Shown here: in pieces, positions 34,857-42,899 of the stretch
Position numbering within the stretch: the stretch's first letter is position 1
Layout: each line of letters opens with the position of its first letter
DNA from: Bacteroidota bacterium
Lineage (GTDB): Bacteria; Bacteroidota; Bacteroidia; Palsa-965
NCBI GenBank assembly: GCA_016194975.1
Contig: JACQAM010000016.1
Span: 124,001 to 188,000 of the forward strand
DNA: 64,000 nucleotides
Direction: 5' to 3'
Notes under the pieces: model-generated
Database searches by the model: none
What the model saw: the letters and a program-made list of their open reading frames with translations, nothing else
What the model was told of the DNA's origin: nothing
Translations under genes and position numbers: made by a program

Positions 34857-36395
34857 ATGGCCAATCAGGAAGATCTTTTCAAAAATATTATTTCTCATTC
34901 GAAGGAATACGGATTTATTTTTCCATCGAGCGAAATTTACGACGGGCTCAGCGCAGTTTATGATTATGGCCAATATGGAGCGGAACTGAAAAAAAATATC
35001 CGCGAATACTGGTGGAGAGCCATGGTGCAGCTTCACGAAAATATTGTGGGAATAGATGCGGCCATTTTCATGCATCCAACCATTTGGAAAGCTTCCGGCC
35101 ACGTGGATGCATTCAACGATCCGCTCATTGATAATAAAGATTCTAAAAAACGGTATCGCGCCGATGTGCTGATAGAAGATGCGATGGCGAAAGTGGAAGA
35201 CAAAATAAAAAAGGAAGTAGAGAAAGCTGCGAAACGTTTCGAGAATTTCGATGAGAAAATGTTTCGCTCCACGAATGCGCGTGTGGTGGAATACCAGAAA
35301 AAAATTGACGATACCAATGCGCGTTTCAAAGCTGCGATGGAAGCGAATGATATGGAGGCGATGAAACAGATCATCATCGATCTTGAAATTGTTTGTCCGG
35401 TAAGCGGAAGCCGCAACTGGACTGATGTGCGTCAATTCAATTTAATGTTCGCTACACAACTTGGATCTGTTGCTGAAGATTCGAATACGATTTATCTCCG
35501 TCCGGAAACTGCGCAGGGAATTTTTGTGAATTTTCTCAATGTGCAGAAAACGGGACGAATGAAAATTCCGTTCGGCATTGCACAAACAGGAAAAGCGTTC
35601 CGAAATGAAATTGTTGCGCGGCAATTTATTTTCCGCATGCGCGAATTCGAACAGATGGAAATGCAGTTCTTCGTGAGGCCCGGAACAGAAAGCGAATGGT
35701 ATGAAAAATGGAAAGCGGCACGAATGAACTGGCACCGCTCATTGGGATTTCCGGAAAACAAATATCGTTTTCATGATCATCTCAAACTCGCGCATTATGC
35801 AAAAGCGGCATGCGATATTGAATTTGAATTTCCATTCGGATTCAAGGAATTGGAAGGAATTCATTCGAGAAGTGATTTTGATCTTCGGCAGCACGAACAA
35901 TTCTCCGGAAAAAAATTACAATACTTCGACCCGGAACTGAATCAAAGTTACGTTCCGTACGTTGTGGAAACTTCCATCGGGCTCGACCGCATGTTTCTCG
36001 CTATGCTCTCGCACGCATACACGGAAGAAAAACTTAATGACGGGAGCGAACGCGTGGTAATGAATTTTCCTGCATTTCTCGCACCCATCAAAGCAGCCAT
36101 TCTTCCATTGGTGAATAAAGATGGATTGCCCGAAAAAGCAAATGAGATCATCGGCCTTTTAAAATTCGATCACCTCATCACGTCAGAAGAAAAAGATTCT
36201 ATCGGAAAACGTTATCGCCGCCAGGATGCCATAGGAACGCCATACTGCATCACCGTCGATCACCAGACTTTAACTGACAACACAGTTACCATTCGTGAAA
36301 GAGATACGATGAAACAGGAACGAATGGCCATTGAACAATTACCGAAAATCATTGAAGAAAAAGTGAGCATGAAAAATGTACTGAGAAAATTGTAA
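34857..36395 (+). CDS. glyS: glycyl-tRNA synthetase (dimeric, alpha2 type)
   Basis: This 512-residue class II synthetase attaches glycine to tRNA(Gly). It is the single-chain dimeric type, as in archaea, eukaryotes and many Bacteroidota. Motifs include GFIFPSSEIYDGLSAVYDYGQYGAELKKNIREYWW, TIYLRPETAQGIFVNFLNV, GRMKIPFGIAQTGKAFRNEI (motif 2) and VVETSIGLDRMFLAML (motif 3); a C-terminal anticodon domain follows. I used the ATG next to the -7 box. A frame open back to 34656 would translate the repeat-rich spacer. Confidence 0.96.
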   Translation: MANQEDLFKNIISHSKEYGFIFPSSEIYDGLSAVYDYGQYGAELKKNIREYWWRAMVQLHENIVGIDAAIFMHPTIWKASGHVDAFNDPLIDNKDSKKRYRADVLIEDAMAKVEDKIKKEVEKAAKRFENFDEKMFRSTNARVVEYQKKIDDTNARFKAAMEANDMEAMKQIIIDLEIVCPVSGSRNWTDVRQFNLMFATQLGSVAEDSNTIYLRPETAQGIFVNFLNVQKTGRMKIPFGIAQTGKAFRNEIVARQFIFRMREFEQMEMQFFVRPGTESEWYEKWKAARMNWHRSLGFPENKYRFHDHLKLAHYAKAACDIEFEFPFGFKELEGIHSRSDFDLRQHEQFSGKKLQYFDPELNQSYVPYVVETSIGLDRMFLAMLSHAYTEEKLNDGSERVVMNFPAFLAPIKAAILPLVNKDGLPEKANEIIGLLKFDHLITSEEKDSIGKRYRRQDAIGTPYCITVDHQTLTDNTVTIRERDTMKQERMAIEQLPKIIEEKVSMKNVLRKL

Positions 36396-36401
36396 TCCTC
36401 C

Positions 36402-37016
36402 CTAACGGTAATGCGGCCCTGCTATCCATCCCACAATTGACATTCTTGTTCCTTTGGTGACCGGCGTAACGCGATGCAATCCGAAAGAAGGAAAAATAAT
36501 TGCAGTTCCTTTTGATTTTGTTGCGGTGAAAGGATCCTGGTTGATCATAAATTGTAAATCGCCTCCTTCATATTCATTTTCATCGCACAACTGAACGGTA
36601 ATGGAAAGTTTGCGGTTCGATACATCGCCTGCGCCGAAATCCATGTGCCAGTCGAAAAAATGTCCTTCACTGTATTTCGCCAGTTGCAATTCGGTTTGAT
36701 AACCGGCGATGTCGAACTTGTAGCGGTTCGCATTCGCCTGCTTGCATGCGAGCGCGAGGCGATCATAGATCCAGTCGGTGTCTGGCCCGGGCGGAAGGAA
36801 AATAATTTTCGACTTGCGCAGATTTTCTTTTTCCGATTGTTTTCCCGATTCATTCACTTTAGCATCGATCACTTTTTCTTCATCCCACATCGCGCGGATC
36901 GCTTCCACTTCATCGTCTTTAAAAAGATTTTTGTACCAGACATAATCGGCAAATTCATGGTTGAGTTCACTGCGTTTGAGTGGCGGAAGATTTTTCAGCG
37001 GTTTGATTATCGGCAT
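36402..37016 (-). CDS. 2OG-Fe(II) oxygenase, PKHD-type hydroxylase-like
   Basis: This 204-residue protein has the iron and 2-oxoglutarate site of the prolyl-4-hydroxylase/PKHD family: HFFDWHMDFGAG (H-x-D), then GLHRVTPVTKGTRMSIVGW (distal His and Arg). Such enzymes hydroxylate peptides or small molecules using O2. The start was set at the ATG following the leader repeat; a longer frame to 37145 translates repeat sequence only. It is a single gene, convergent with glyS and divergent from the broken methyltransferase. The substrate is unknown. Confidence 0.88.
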   Translation of the reverse strand: MPIIKPLKNLPPLKRSELNHEFADYVWYKNLFKDDEVEAIRAMWDEEKVIDAKVNESGKQSEKENLRKSKIIFLPPGPDTDWIYDRLALACKQANANRYKFDIAGYQTELQLAKYSEGHFFDWHMDFGAGDVSNRKLSITVQLCDENEYEGGDLQFMINQDPFTATKSKGTAIIFPSFGLHRVTPVTKGTRMSIVGWIAGPHYR

Positions 37017-37020
37017 TGGA

Positions 37021-37073
37021 TAGCGAATTACAGATTTTAGGGATATGCGAATATACGAATGGAAGATGGAGGT
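37021..37073 (-). repeat. ATTCGTATATTCG leader repeat, copy B
   Basis: On the minus strand it reads CATCTTCCATTCGTATATTC then GCAT, identical for 24 bases to copy A at 17575. It continues to GTAATTCGCTA, ending four bases before the oxygenase ATG. With copy C at 37129-37172 it forms an inverted pair between the divergent genes. Confidence 0.8.
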
Positions 37074-37128
37074 TGGACTTATTCCACTAATGGGAAATGA
37101 TGCATTGCCCGAATACCAAAACCAAGTG

Positions 37129-37172
37129 CATCTTCCATCCCCCATTCGTATATTCGAAGATCCGTAATTCGT
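37129..37172 (+). repeat. ATTCGTATATTCG leader repeat, copy C
   Basis: CATCTTCCAT, four more bases, ATTCGTATATTCG, then GATCCGTAATTCGT ends just before the ATG at 37178. It is the inverse partner of copy B, so the whole divergent spacer can form a cruciform. Confidence 0.75.
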
Positions 37173-37177
37173 AAAAC

Positions 37178-37928
37178 ATGAATGTTAATCACTGGGACAA
37201 CCTCGCTAAAACTTTTGAAAAAGACATCACGAGTTCATTGCACGACGATAAAACGGAAACACTTTTTAAAACGCTGAAAAAATATATTTCGAAAAAAGAT
37301 GTGGTTGCCGATTATGGTTGTGGTGTAGGCGGATTCGTTCCTTTTCTTTCTTCCATTTCAAAATTTGTTTCGGCAAGCGATTTTTCTCCGAAGTGCATTG
37401 CAGTTGCTTCGCGCAAACACCGGAAAATTAAAAACGCAGAATTCTTTGTACACGATCTCACCAAACCGCTGAAAAAAAAAATGCGATGTGGCTGTCGCTG
37501 CGAATGTGCTGATCTCACATCAACCTGAATTGCTGAAGAAAATGATCGCGACAGTTTCCGGTACGATCCGCAGGGACGGACATTTTATTTCTGTGATCCC
37601 TTCAATGGAATCCATTCTTTTCGTTTACCAGAAATTAATTGAGCTGAGAATTGCTGCGGGCTATACTTCCGCACAAAGCAGAAATTATGTCGGCAATAAA
37701 ATTAAAAAAGATTTTATTTCACTTACTGATGGCGTAGTGAAAGTGGGCGATGTTCCCACTAAACATTTCATTGGCGAAGAATACGAATCGCTCCTCGCGC
37801 AGAATAAACTGCAGGTGGTGGAGCGAACGAAAGCGCAATACGGATGGGAAACCGAAATGGACGATGTGCCAAAAAATCTGAAAGGGCCGCATCCGTGGGA
37901 TTGGATTTTTGTAGCGAAGAAAAAATAA
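37178..37928 (+). pseudogene. class I SAM methyltransferase, frameshifted at an A10 run
   Basis: The first frame (37178-37528) has VVADYGCGVGGFVPFL (motif I) and SASDFSPKCIAVASRK (motif II), then fails after PLKKK. The second frame (open from 37473, continuing to 37928) has CDVAVAANVLISHQPELLKKM (motif IV) and GHFISVIPSMESIL, ending WDWIFVAKKK. The frames join perfectly if the ten A at 37472-37481 were nine. The full protein would be about 249 residues. It could be a sequencing error, a true pseudogene, phase variation, or a gene rescued by slippage on the A run. Confidence 0.82.
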
Positions 37929-38017
37929 TCCTCCTTCACTGTAGTTTCGGCGGACAAGTGTGCTGATGTGATTTTCTCTAAAAAAGTTCAGAAAAAAAAT
38001 CCGCGCTAATTTGTGGC

Positions 38018-38053
38018 TAAAAAAAACAGCGACCGGTTCCCTTCCGATCGCTG
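38018..38053 (-). terminator. intrinsic terminator on the minus strand
   Basis: AGCGACCGG pairs with CCGATCGCT (one mismatch) around a short loop; on the minus strand it is followed by eight or nine T. No minus-strand gene is seen upstream of it, so it either ends an unseen transcript from the AraC promoter region or is fortuitous. Confidence 0.5.
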
Positions 38054-38198
38054 CAACTGATGTGCTGAGCGAATGTTGAACAAAGACCTCATTCACCCAC
38101 TGCCTAATTATCCAGCCAGTTGGCTGAACCCAAAACCCCTTTGGAATTATGCAGTTCACAAATCTATTGCTGTCAGTTACAAAAGCGTATTCAGATTT

Positions 38199-38215
38199 TA
38201 GCAAATTATTTGCTA
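38199..38215. promoter_or_regulatory. candidate operator of the AraC-type regulator
   Basis: TAGCAAAT-T-ATTTGCTA is a perfect 8-bp inverted repeat about 80 bases upstream of the AraC-type gene, with AT-rich flanks. It fits an operator, but AraC proteins usually bind direct repeats, so the ATTGCTGT pair is an alternative. Confidence 0.4.
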
Positions 38216-38293
38216 ATCTTGACGCATTGCTGTAACATAGCAGACAATTAAGATTAAAATTGCATCATTAATGTTCCTGATTTTACCAATACG

Positions 38294-39178
38294 ATGAAAG
38301 CACTTCCCTTCAAAATTCCACTTAATGGCGATAGTACGATCATCGTGGAAGAAGAGATCGAGCAGTATTTTTACACCTATCTCCATCAGCATAATGAAGT
38401 GCAGCTAACGTGGATCCTCAAAGGTGAAGGAACATTACTTGCCGGAAATTACACCGGCCATTTTGGTTCGGGAGATATTTTTTGGTTCGGCCCCAATCAG
38501 CCGCACGTTTTCCGTTGCGATCCTATTTATTTCACCAACAAAAACTGGCTGAAAGCGCAGAGTATTTCCGTTTACTTCGACGTTTCTGAAACAAAAAATA
38601 TTCTTGCCAATCTTCCGGAACTGGAAGGCCTCAAACAATTTGCTGTTCGTTCTGTGCGCGGATTCAGAATTGAGCCGGATGATTATGTGGCAATGACCGA
38701 AGCGTTCCTGCGCATACGCGTGCAGAGTGGAATCCAGAAACTCACTGCATTTCTCCAACTGATGGATCTTGCACTCAATCACAGCAAACATCTTCCGCTT
38801 TCCGATGAACCCGTTGGCCACCAGCTCACGGAAAAAGAAGGATCGCGTATGCATTCCATTTACGATTTCACTTTAAAAAATTTCAGCAAAGAAGTGAGTG
38901 TGGGTAACGCCGCCGAAGTCGTGCACATGACGCCCGAAGCATTTTGCCGCTTCTTTAAAAAGCATACACGCAAAACGTATGTTACTTTTCTCAATGAAGT
39001 GCGGGTGGAACAGGCGTGCCGGAAATTAAAATCGGCCGACGATAAACTCGTTGCAGAAATTGCCTACGCCTGCGGATTCGGAAATGTATCACACTTCAAT
39101 CGCGTGTTCCGGAAAGTAACGGGCAAAACTCCGCGCGAATACCAGGCGCATGCGGCCGCAAGGGAAAGAGTACGGTAA
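38294..39178 (+). CDS. AraC family transcriptional regulator with cupin sensor
   Basis: This 294-residue protein has an N-terminal cupin-like sensor (HQHNEVQLTWILKGEGTLLAGNYTGHFGSGDIFWFGPNQPHVFR, residues 30-80) and a C-terminal double helix-turn-helix: EVSVGNAAEVVHMTPEAFCRFFKKHTRKTYVTFLNEVRVEQACRKL and LVAEIAYACGFGNVSHFNRVFRKVTGKTPREYQ. It probably binds a small carbohydrate-like ligand and activates or represses nearby or distant genes; no obvious target sits beside it. The ATG is preceded by an AT-rich leader. Confidence 0.92.
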   Translation: MKALPFKIPLNGDSTIIVEEEIEQYFYTYLHQHNEVQLTWILKGEGTLLAGNYTGHFGSGDIFWFGPNQPHVFRCDPIYFTNKNWLKAQSISVYFDVSETKNILANLPELEGLKQFAVRSVRGFRIEPDDYVAMTEAFLRIRVQSGIQKLTAFLQLMDLALNHSKHLPLSDEPVGHQLTEKEGSRMHSIYDFTLKNFSKEVSVGNAAEVVHMTPEAFCRFFKKHTRKTYVTFLNEVRVEQACRKLKSADDKLVAEIAYACGFGNVSHFNRVFRKVTGKTPREYQAHAAARERVR

Positions 39179-39207
39179 TGAGTTGTCAGCGGCAGTTAAC
39201 AATCGAA

Positions 39208-39918
39208 TCAATCTCTGGCAGATGCCAGTGAAACCACCGACAATTTAACGCCTTCAATTTTCAGTAAGGGAATTGCGCACGCTTCGATTGTCGCGCCGGT
39301 GGTGATCACATCATCCACAAGAATGAGATGTTTCCCTTCTAATTTTTCTTTTTCTCTTACCACAAAAACATCTTCCACATTTTTCCACCGCGCTTCACGG
39401 CTTTTTCTTGTTTGTGTATCGGTTGCATCCAATCGCAATAAAATATTTTCTTTCATTGGAATTTCAAGCCCTTCTGCAAGTCCTTCCCCGAAACAGGCCG
39501 CCTGGTTGTATCCTCGTTTTCTTAATTTTTTATAATGCAGAGGAACCGGAATTACCAATGAAGCGTTGTTAAACGGCGTTAATTCTTTCAGTTCATTTCC
39601 AAAAATTCTTCCGGACACAATTCCCGCATCACGCCTTCCGTTGTATTTCAGACGATGGATTAGTTCCTGCACATTTCCTCCCTGCGAAAACAGGTAACAC
39701 GAAACGGCCGCTTCGAGTTTCAACCGGCCCCAGAAAACTTTTGCCACCGGATTTTCATTGGGGAAAAGCTCATCGCCCGAGCGCGGAAGAGTCAAATGAC
39801 AAGCCGTGCAAATAGATCTTTCATTCTTTACCAGCGCAGCATTGCACGCCGCACAGAGTGAAGGATAAAAAAGACTAACAAAGCCCTGTGTATATTGTTT
39901 GATGGCAGCCGATGGCAT
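39208..39918 (-). CDS. comF: ComF family phosphoribosyltransferase-like protein
   Basis: This 236-residue protein has an N-terminal zinc-binding region (LCAACNAALVKNERSICTAC) and a type I PRTase core, with VIPVPLHYKKLRKRGYNQAACFGEGLA and the PRPP motif LILVDDVITTGATIEAC. ComF homologues support DNA uptake in naturally competent bacteria, though many Bacteroidota carry it without known competence. The start at 39918 was chosen because the added 20 residues to 39978 are not conserved-looking. It diverges from the coiled-coil gene at 39983. Confidence 0.9.
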   Translation of the reverse strand: MPSAAIKQYTQGFVSLFYPSLCAACNAALVKNERSICTACHLTLPRSGDELFPNENPVAKVFWGRLKLEAAVSCYLFSQGGNVQELIHRLKYNGRRDAGIVSGRIFGNELKELTPFNNASLVIPVPLHYKKLRKRGYNQAACFGEGLAEGLEIPMKENILLRLDATDTQTRKSREARWKNVEDVFVVREKEKLEGKHLILVDDVITTGATIEACAIPLLKIEGVKLSVVSLASARD

Positions 39919-39982
39919 AAAAGCGTAATTTTGTTGCAAATAAAGGGAATATTTTTTGCTGAATAAAACAGCGAACATTCAA

Positions 39983-40921
39983 ATGGAAGATCAACCAAAA
40001 AAAGAAAAGGAAAAAGGCAACGGAAAGATCCATGCCATTTATCTCACGATCATTTTTCTGCTCGCAGGACTATGTGTTTTCCTTTCATTCCGTTACAAAG
40101 AATTGAAAACGATCGTTGCCACACACGAGATCACCATTGAACAGGTGGTGAAAGAACGCGACAATGTGAAAACCGATCTGCAGGAACTCCGCACACAATA
40201 CGACGCATTGCAAACCGACGACAAGAATCTGAATGCAGAACTCGATGCAAAGAAAAAATATATCGACTCACTTCTCGTCGTTGCCGACAAACACCAGAAC
40301 GATGCTTACATCATTGCAAAACTGAAAAAAGAAACGAATACACTGCGCGAGATCATGAAAGGGTATGTGCGTACCATCGATTCGCTTAACCAACTCAACG
40401 GAAAACTCATTGTGGAAAAACAGGAAGTGCTCACACAACTCGATAAGGAAAAAGATAAATCAAATCAAATTCAAACTGATAAAGACAAACTGCAGAACCG
40501 CATTGATCGCGCTGCCATGCTGAGTACGCTCAATGTAAAAGCAGTGGGAGTGAAGTCGTCGAAGAATGGAAAAAAAGATACCGAGACCACGAAAGCGGGT
40601 AAAGTGGACAAGATCAAAGTCACGTTCGATATTGCGGATAATGATCTCACCGTTGCGGGCAACAAAGATATTTTCATTCGCGTCATTCAACCCGATGCGC
40701 AGGAAATGACCGAATCGAAAGATGCTGATCACCAATTTTCATTCGGACAAACCACGGCCTACTTCGCTGCAAAAAAAACCATCGATTACGAAAATCAACC
40801 GATGACCGCGCTCGTGAATTGCCACGTTGCAAAAGATACCACGCTTCCTCCGGGAAAATATATCATCGAGATCTACGCTGACAAAGTGATGATCGGTACG
40901 TGCGGGCTGGTGCTTGAATAG
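39983..40921 (+). CDS. membrane-anchored coiled-coil protein
   Basis: This 312-residue protein has a basic N-terminus (MEDQPKKEKEKGNGKIH), one transmembrane helix (AIYLTIIFLLAGLCVFLSF, about 18-36), then a long coiled coil (about 40-180, heptads such as VVKERDNVKTDLQELRTQYDALQTDDKNLNAELDAKK). A beta-rich C-terminus follows (KIKVTFDIADNDLTVAGNKDIFIRVIQPDAQEMTE, LPPGKYIIEIYADKVMIGTCGLVLE). This resembles envelope scaffold proteins of Bacteroidota, but no named family is recognised. Confidence 0.82.
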   Translation: MEDQPKKEKEKGNGKIHAIYLTIIFLLAGLCVFLSFRYKELKTIVATHEITIEQVVKERDNVKTDLQELRTQYDALQTDDKNLNAELDAKKKYIDSLLVVADKHQNDAYIIAKLKKETNTLREIMKGYVRTIDSLNQLNGKLIVEKQEVLTQLDKEKDKSNQIQTDKDKLQNRIDRAAMLSTLNVKAVGVKSSKNGKKDTETTKAGKVDKIKVTFDIADNDLTVAGNKDIFIRVIQPDAQEMTESKDADHQFSFGQTTAYFAAKKTIDYENQPMTALVNCHVAKDTTLPPGKYIIEIYADKVMIGTCGLVLE

Positions 40922-41151
40922 CAACCTTCGACCCATTCGACAGGCTCAGGGCTTAGTCTGACAACTATTACTGACAACTGATTAGGAGCGCAACTGCAGT
41001 GTTTCAAAAAACCTTCTTCCCGGCTATCCGGTCGACGGAGCTCCCTGCTATCGGGCTATGCGCAATAAGTTCTTAGCAGCAAAATCAGTTCGTGACTTCC
41101 AGTGGACGTTGTGGCTTTTTGCGAGTCTTGCGTTATAGAATAAATTCAGCA
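40922..41151. repeat. spacer with TTCGACAGGCTCAGG and CTGACAACT words
   Basis: The spacer contains a CCATTCGACAGGCTCAGGG word (about 40932-40951), CTGACAACTATTACTGACAA followed by CTG (40958-40980), and a GGCTATCCGG / CTATCGGGCT pair (41022-41060). The CTGACAACTG word recurs at 42811-42840 and, degenerate, at 39181. No ORF of note is present. Confidence 0.5.
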
Positions 41152-41937
41152 ATGCAACGAGTTTTTATTTTATTCCTCTTTTTGATTTCAACTGATTTGT
41201 TTTCACAAGAGACGAGTGAAGGGACACTCGTTTTCCAAACCGAAATTGATTCTTTACTAATTCATGCGTGGAAAAATCATTCCGAATCAGTGACCATGAT
41301 CATCAAATCTTCTCAACGCCCTCACGAAAGATCCTGGAAAGAAAAGATCAAGTGGAGGTTCTTCAATGACTCACTGGTTGAACAGAAATTTGGGCTCAGA
41401 AATAAGTGTTACGGCGTTATTCGGAATGATGAAATTTTTGAATATGATTTGGACAAAAACGAAGTTATCAAATATGGAAATTCCATAACTCGAGACTCTT
41501 CAGGATATACTATTATTGAATCTGATTATGATGATGAGCGTTGTAAGTCTGTATCGGATTCGGCCAGGAAAAATACCACATTTCTTACCGAATTCTCGGA
41601 TGGAAGAAAGCTCTATTCGACATCGCGTCCGCTTACAGACAGCTCAGGCGTCACAAGGCAATACAACATCCGAAACGACTCTTTGATACTTTTTCAGGAA
41701 ATAACAGGAATTAAATCTGTCAGTATTGATCATTATTCTCAAACGCAAATATGGATCGTCCATAATTATTTTCCATATGATTTTAATTGCGCTATCGATA
41801 CAGAAAATGCAATTACGACATACAAGTTTGATTCTCATGGAAGATTGATTGCCGCACATAGGGTCGTCTCTTCTATTCCATGTAATTATGAGGGGTCTGA
41901 AACGGATGAAATGAATATTATCTACAAACCCGACTGA
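41152..41937 (+). CDS. secreted hypothetical protein
   Basis: This 261-residue protein has a signal peptide (MQRVFILFLFLISTDLFSQ, cleaved after FSQ). The mature chain is beta-rich with charged turns: MIIKSSQRPHERSWKEKIKWRFFNDSLVEQKFG, KLYSTSRPLTDSSGVTRQYNIRNDSLILFQEI and ITTYKFDSHGRLIAAHRV. The last pattern recalls strands of secreted YD-like proteins, but I recognise no family. It is probably periplasmic or exposed. It sits between word-repeat spacers. Confidence 0.75.
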   Translation: MQRVFILFLFLISTDLFSQETSEGTLVFQTEIDSLLIHAWKNHSESVTMIIKSSQRPHERSWKEKIKWRFFNDSLVEQKFGLRNKCYGVIRNDEIFEYDLDKNEVIKYGNSITRDSSGYTIIESDYDDERCKSVSDSARKNTTFLTEFSDGRKLYSTSRPLTDSSGVTRQYNIRNDSLILFQEITGIKSVSIDHYSQTQIWIVHNYFPYDFNCAIDTENAITTYKFDSHGRLIAAHRVVSSIPCNYEGSETDEMNIIYKPD

Positions 41938-41977
41938 CCAACCGCTTCTCACATTTTCCACAGACCAAATTTTTTTT

Positions 41978-42043
41978 CGCAAAGTCTGATTAGGTCGCAA
42001 AGTAATTTCTCCGTGAACCTCTGCGCCCCCGCGGCTCTGCGGC
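41978..42043. repeat. degenerate CGCAAAG / CTCTGCG word repeat
   Basis: TCGCAAAGTCTGATTAGG, TCGCAAAGTAATTTC, then GAACCTCTGCGCCCCCGCGG and CTCTGCGGC are imperfect copies of words also seen at 22064 and 54690-54753, on the two strands. CACAGAT-type words flank it at 42056. Confidence 0.45.
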
Positions 42044-42068
42044 AAAAGTGTCCCACGGATTTCACAGA

Positions 42069-42749
42069 TCATTTCTCACGAAAGAAACAAATTCCATTGT
42101 AAAAATACGTTACGATCAAAGGGTCAGAAATTTTGCCGAAGATCTCTTCACCAAAATCATTACAATTTCCTGTTTGCTTGAGGACGATCTTCCCAGGTGT
42201 GATCGCAAGTGTATAATGATCACACTCATTATCCATTTCCCCGCCATCGCCAGACCATTGGATGTGACTGAAATAATTTTCGACAGAAAACAGAAGAACC
42301 ATATTATCCGGATTGATGAGAAATACCGTTTCCTGCTTTTCACCCCAACCATCGCCAGAAGTTCTATTCGTATTACCAATCATAGAAACAAATCTTAAAA
42401 GCAATTCCTTATTCCCGATCGTATCAAACATTACTCTCTGAGCCTTGTAAAAGCTGGCACTTCCAGCTATTTCAGGAAGAGCATAAATATTCCATACACT
42501 ATCAACTTTCATTGCTATTGAATAAGAATATTCCCACGTTCCGCTATTTAATTCTACCAGGTAACAATGTGGCTTATAAAATGTGTCCACGAAATCTATT
42601 TTCAAACTATCCAGATTCTTCACCACCATTTTCTGCATAAGAGCAGATCGAACGGTATCCGGAAAATTAAAATAGTCACTGTCGCTTTGTCCGAAAACAG
42701 GCACAAACAGAAGGCTCAACGCAAATATGAAAATTGCCCTTTTCATCAT
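42069..42749 (-). CDS. secreted hypothetical protein
   Basis: This 226-residue protein has a signal peptide (MMKRAIFIFALSLLFVPVFGQ). The mature sequence has long beta segments (CYLVELNSGTWEYSYSIAMKVDSVWNIYALPEI, ETVFLINPDNMVLLFSVENYFSHIQW) and ends near VTYFYNGICFFREK. It has a slightly repetitive pattern but no family I can name. It is transcribed on the same strand as the large outer-membrane protein upstream, with 150 bp of repeats between them. Confidence 0.75.
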   Translation of the reverse strand: MMKRAIFIFALSLLFVPVFGQSDSDYFNFPDTVRSALMQKMVVKNLDSLKIDFVDTFYKPHCYLVELNSGTWEYSYSIAMKVDSVWNIYALPEIAGSASFYKAQRVMFDTIGNKELLLRFVSMIGNTNRTSGDGWGEKQETVFLINPDNMVLLFSVENYFSHIQWSGDGGEMDNECDHYTLAITPGKIVLKQTGNCNDFGEEIFGKISDPLIVTYFYNGICFFREK

Positions 42750-42810
42750 CTCAAAGCTATTTATTCAAATAGGAAAAAACATCCTTTTGAAAAAACTGTC
42801 CCATACAAAC

Positions 42811-42899
42811 CAACAACTGTCAACAGAAAACTGACAACTGCTTTCCCCGCCTACAAATTTCTCATACAGATCTCACAGATAATCTTCTCACACCATTAA
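42811..42899. repeat. CTGACAACTG and CACAGAT word repeats
   Basis: CAACTGTCAACAGAAAACTG then ACAACTG (42811-42840), followed by CATACAGATCTCACAGATAA, represent two spacer word families next to one another in the space between two minus-strand genes. Confidence 0.5.

Larger units (their letters stand above)
37929..38293. other. 365-bp spacer before the AraC gene
   Basis: This spacer holds a GTGTGCTGATGTGATT word, a minus-strand terminator-like hairpin (38018-38053), and a dyad (38199-38215). The word ATTGCTGT occurs twice as a direct repeat (about 38166 and 38225) on either side of the dyad. No coding region is convincing; a minus-strand frame here is not protein-like. Confidence 0.5.

Noticed and set aside
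37719-38204. 161-residue minus-strand frame spanning the end of the methyltransferase and the AraC spacer
   Set aside because: It is antisense to the methyltransferase half and lacks protein-like composition; the minus-strand terminator at 38018 would lie inside it.
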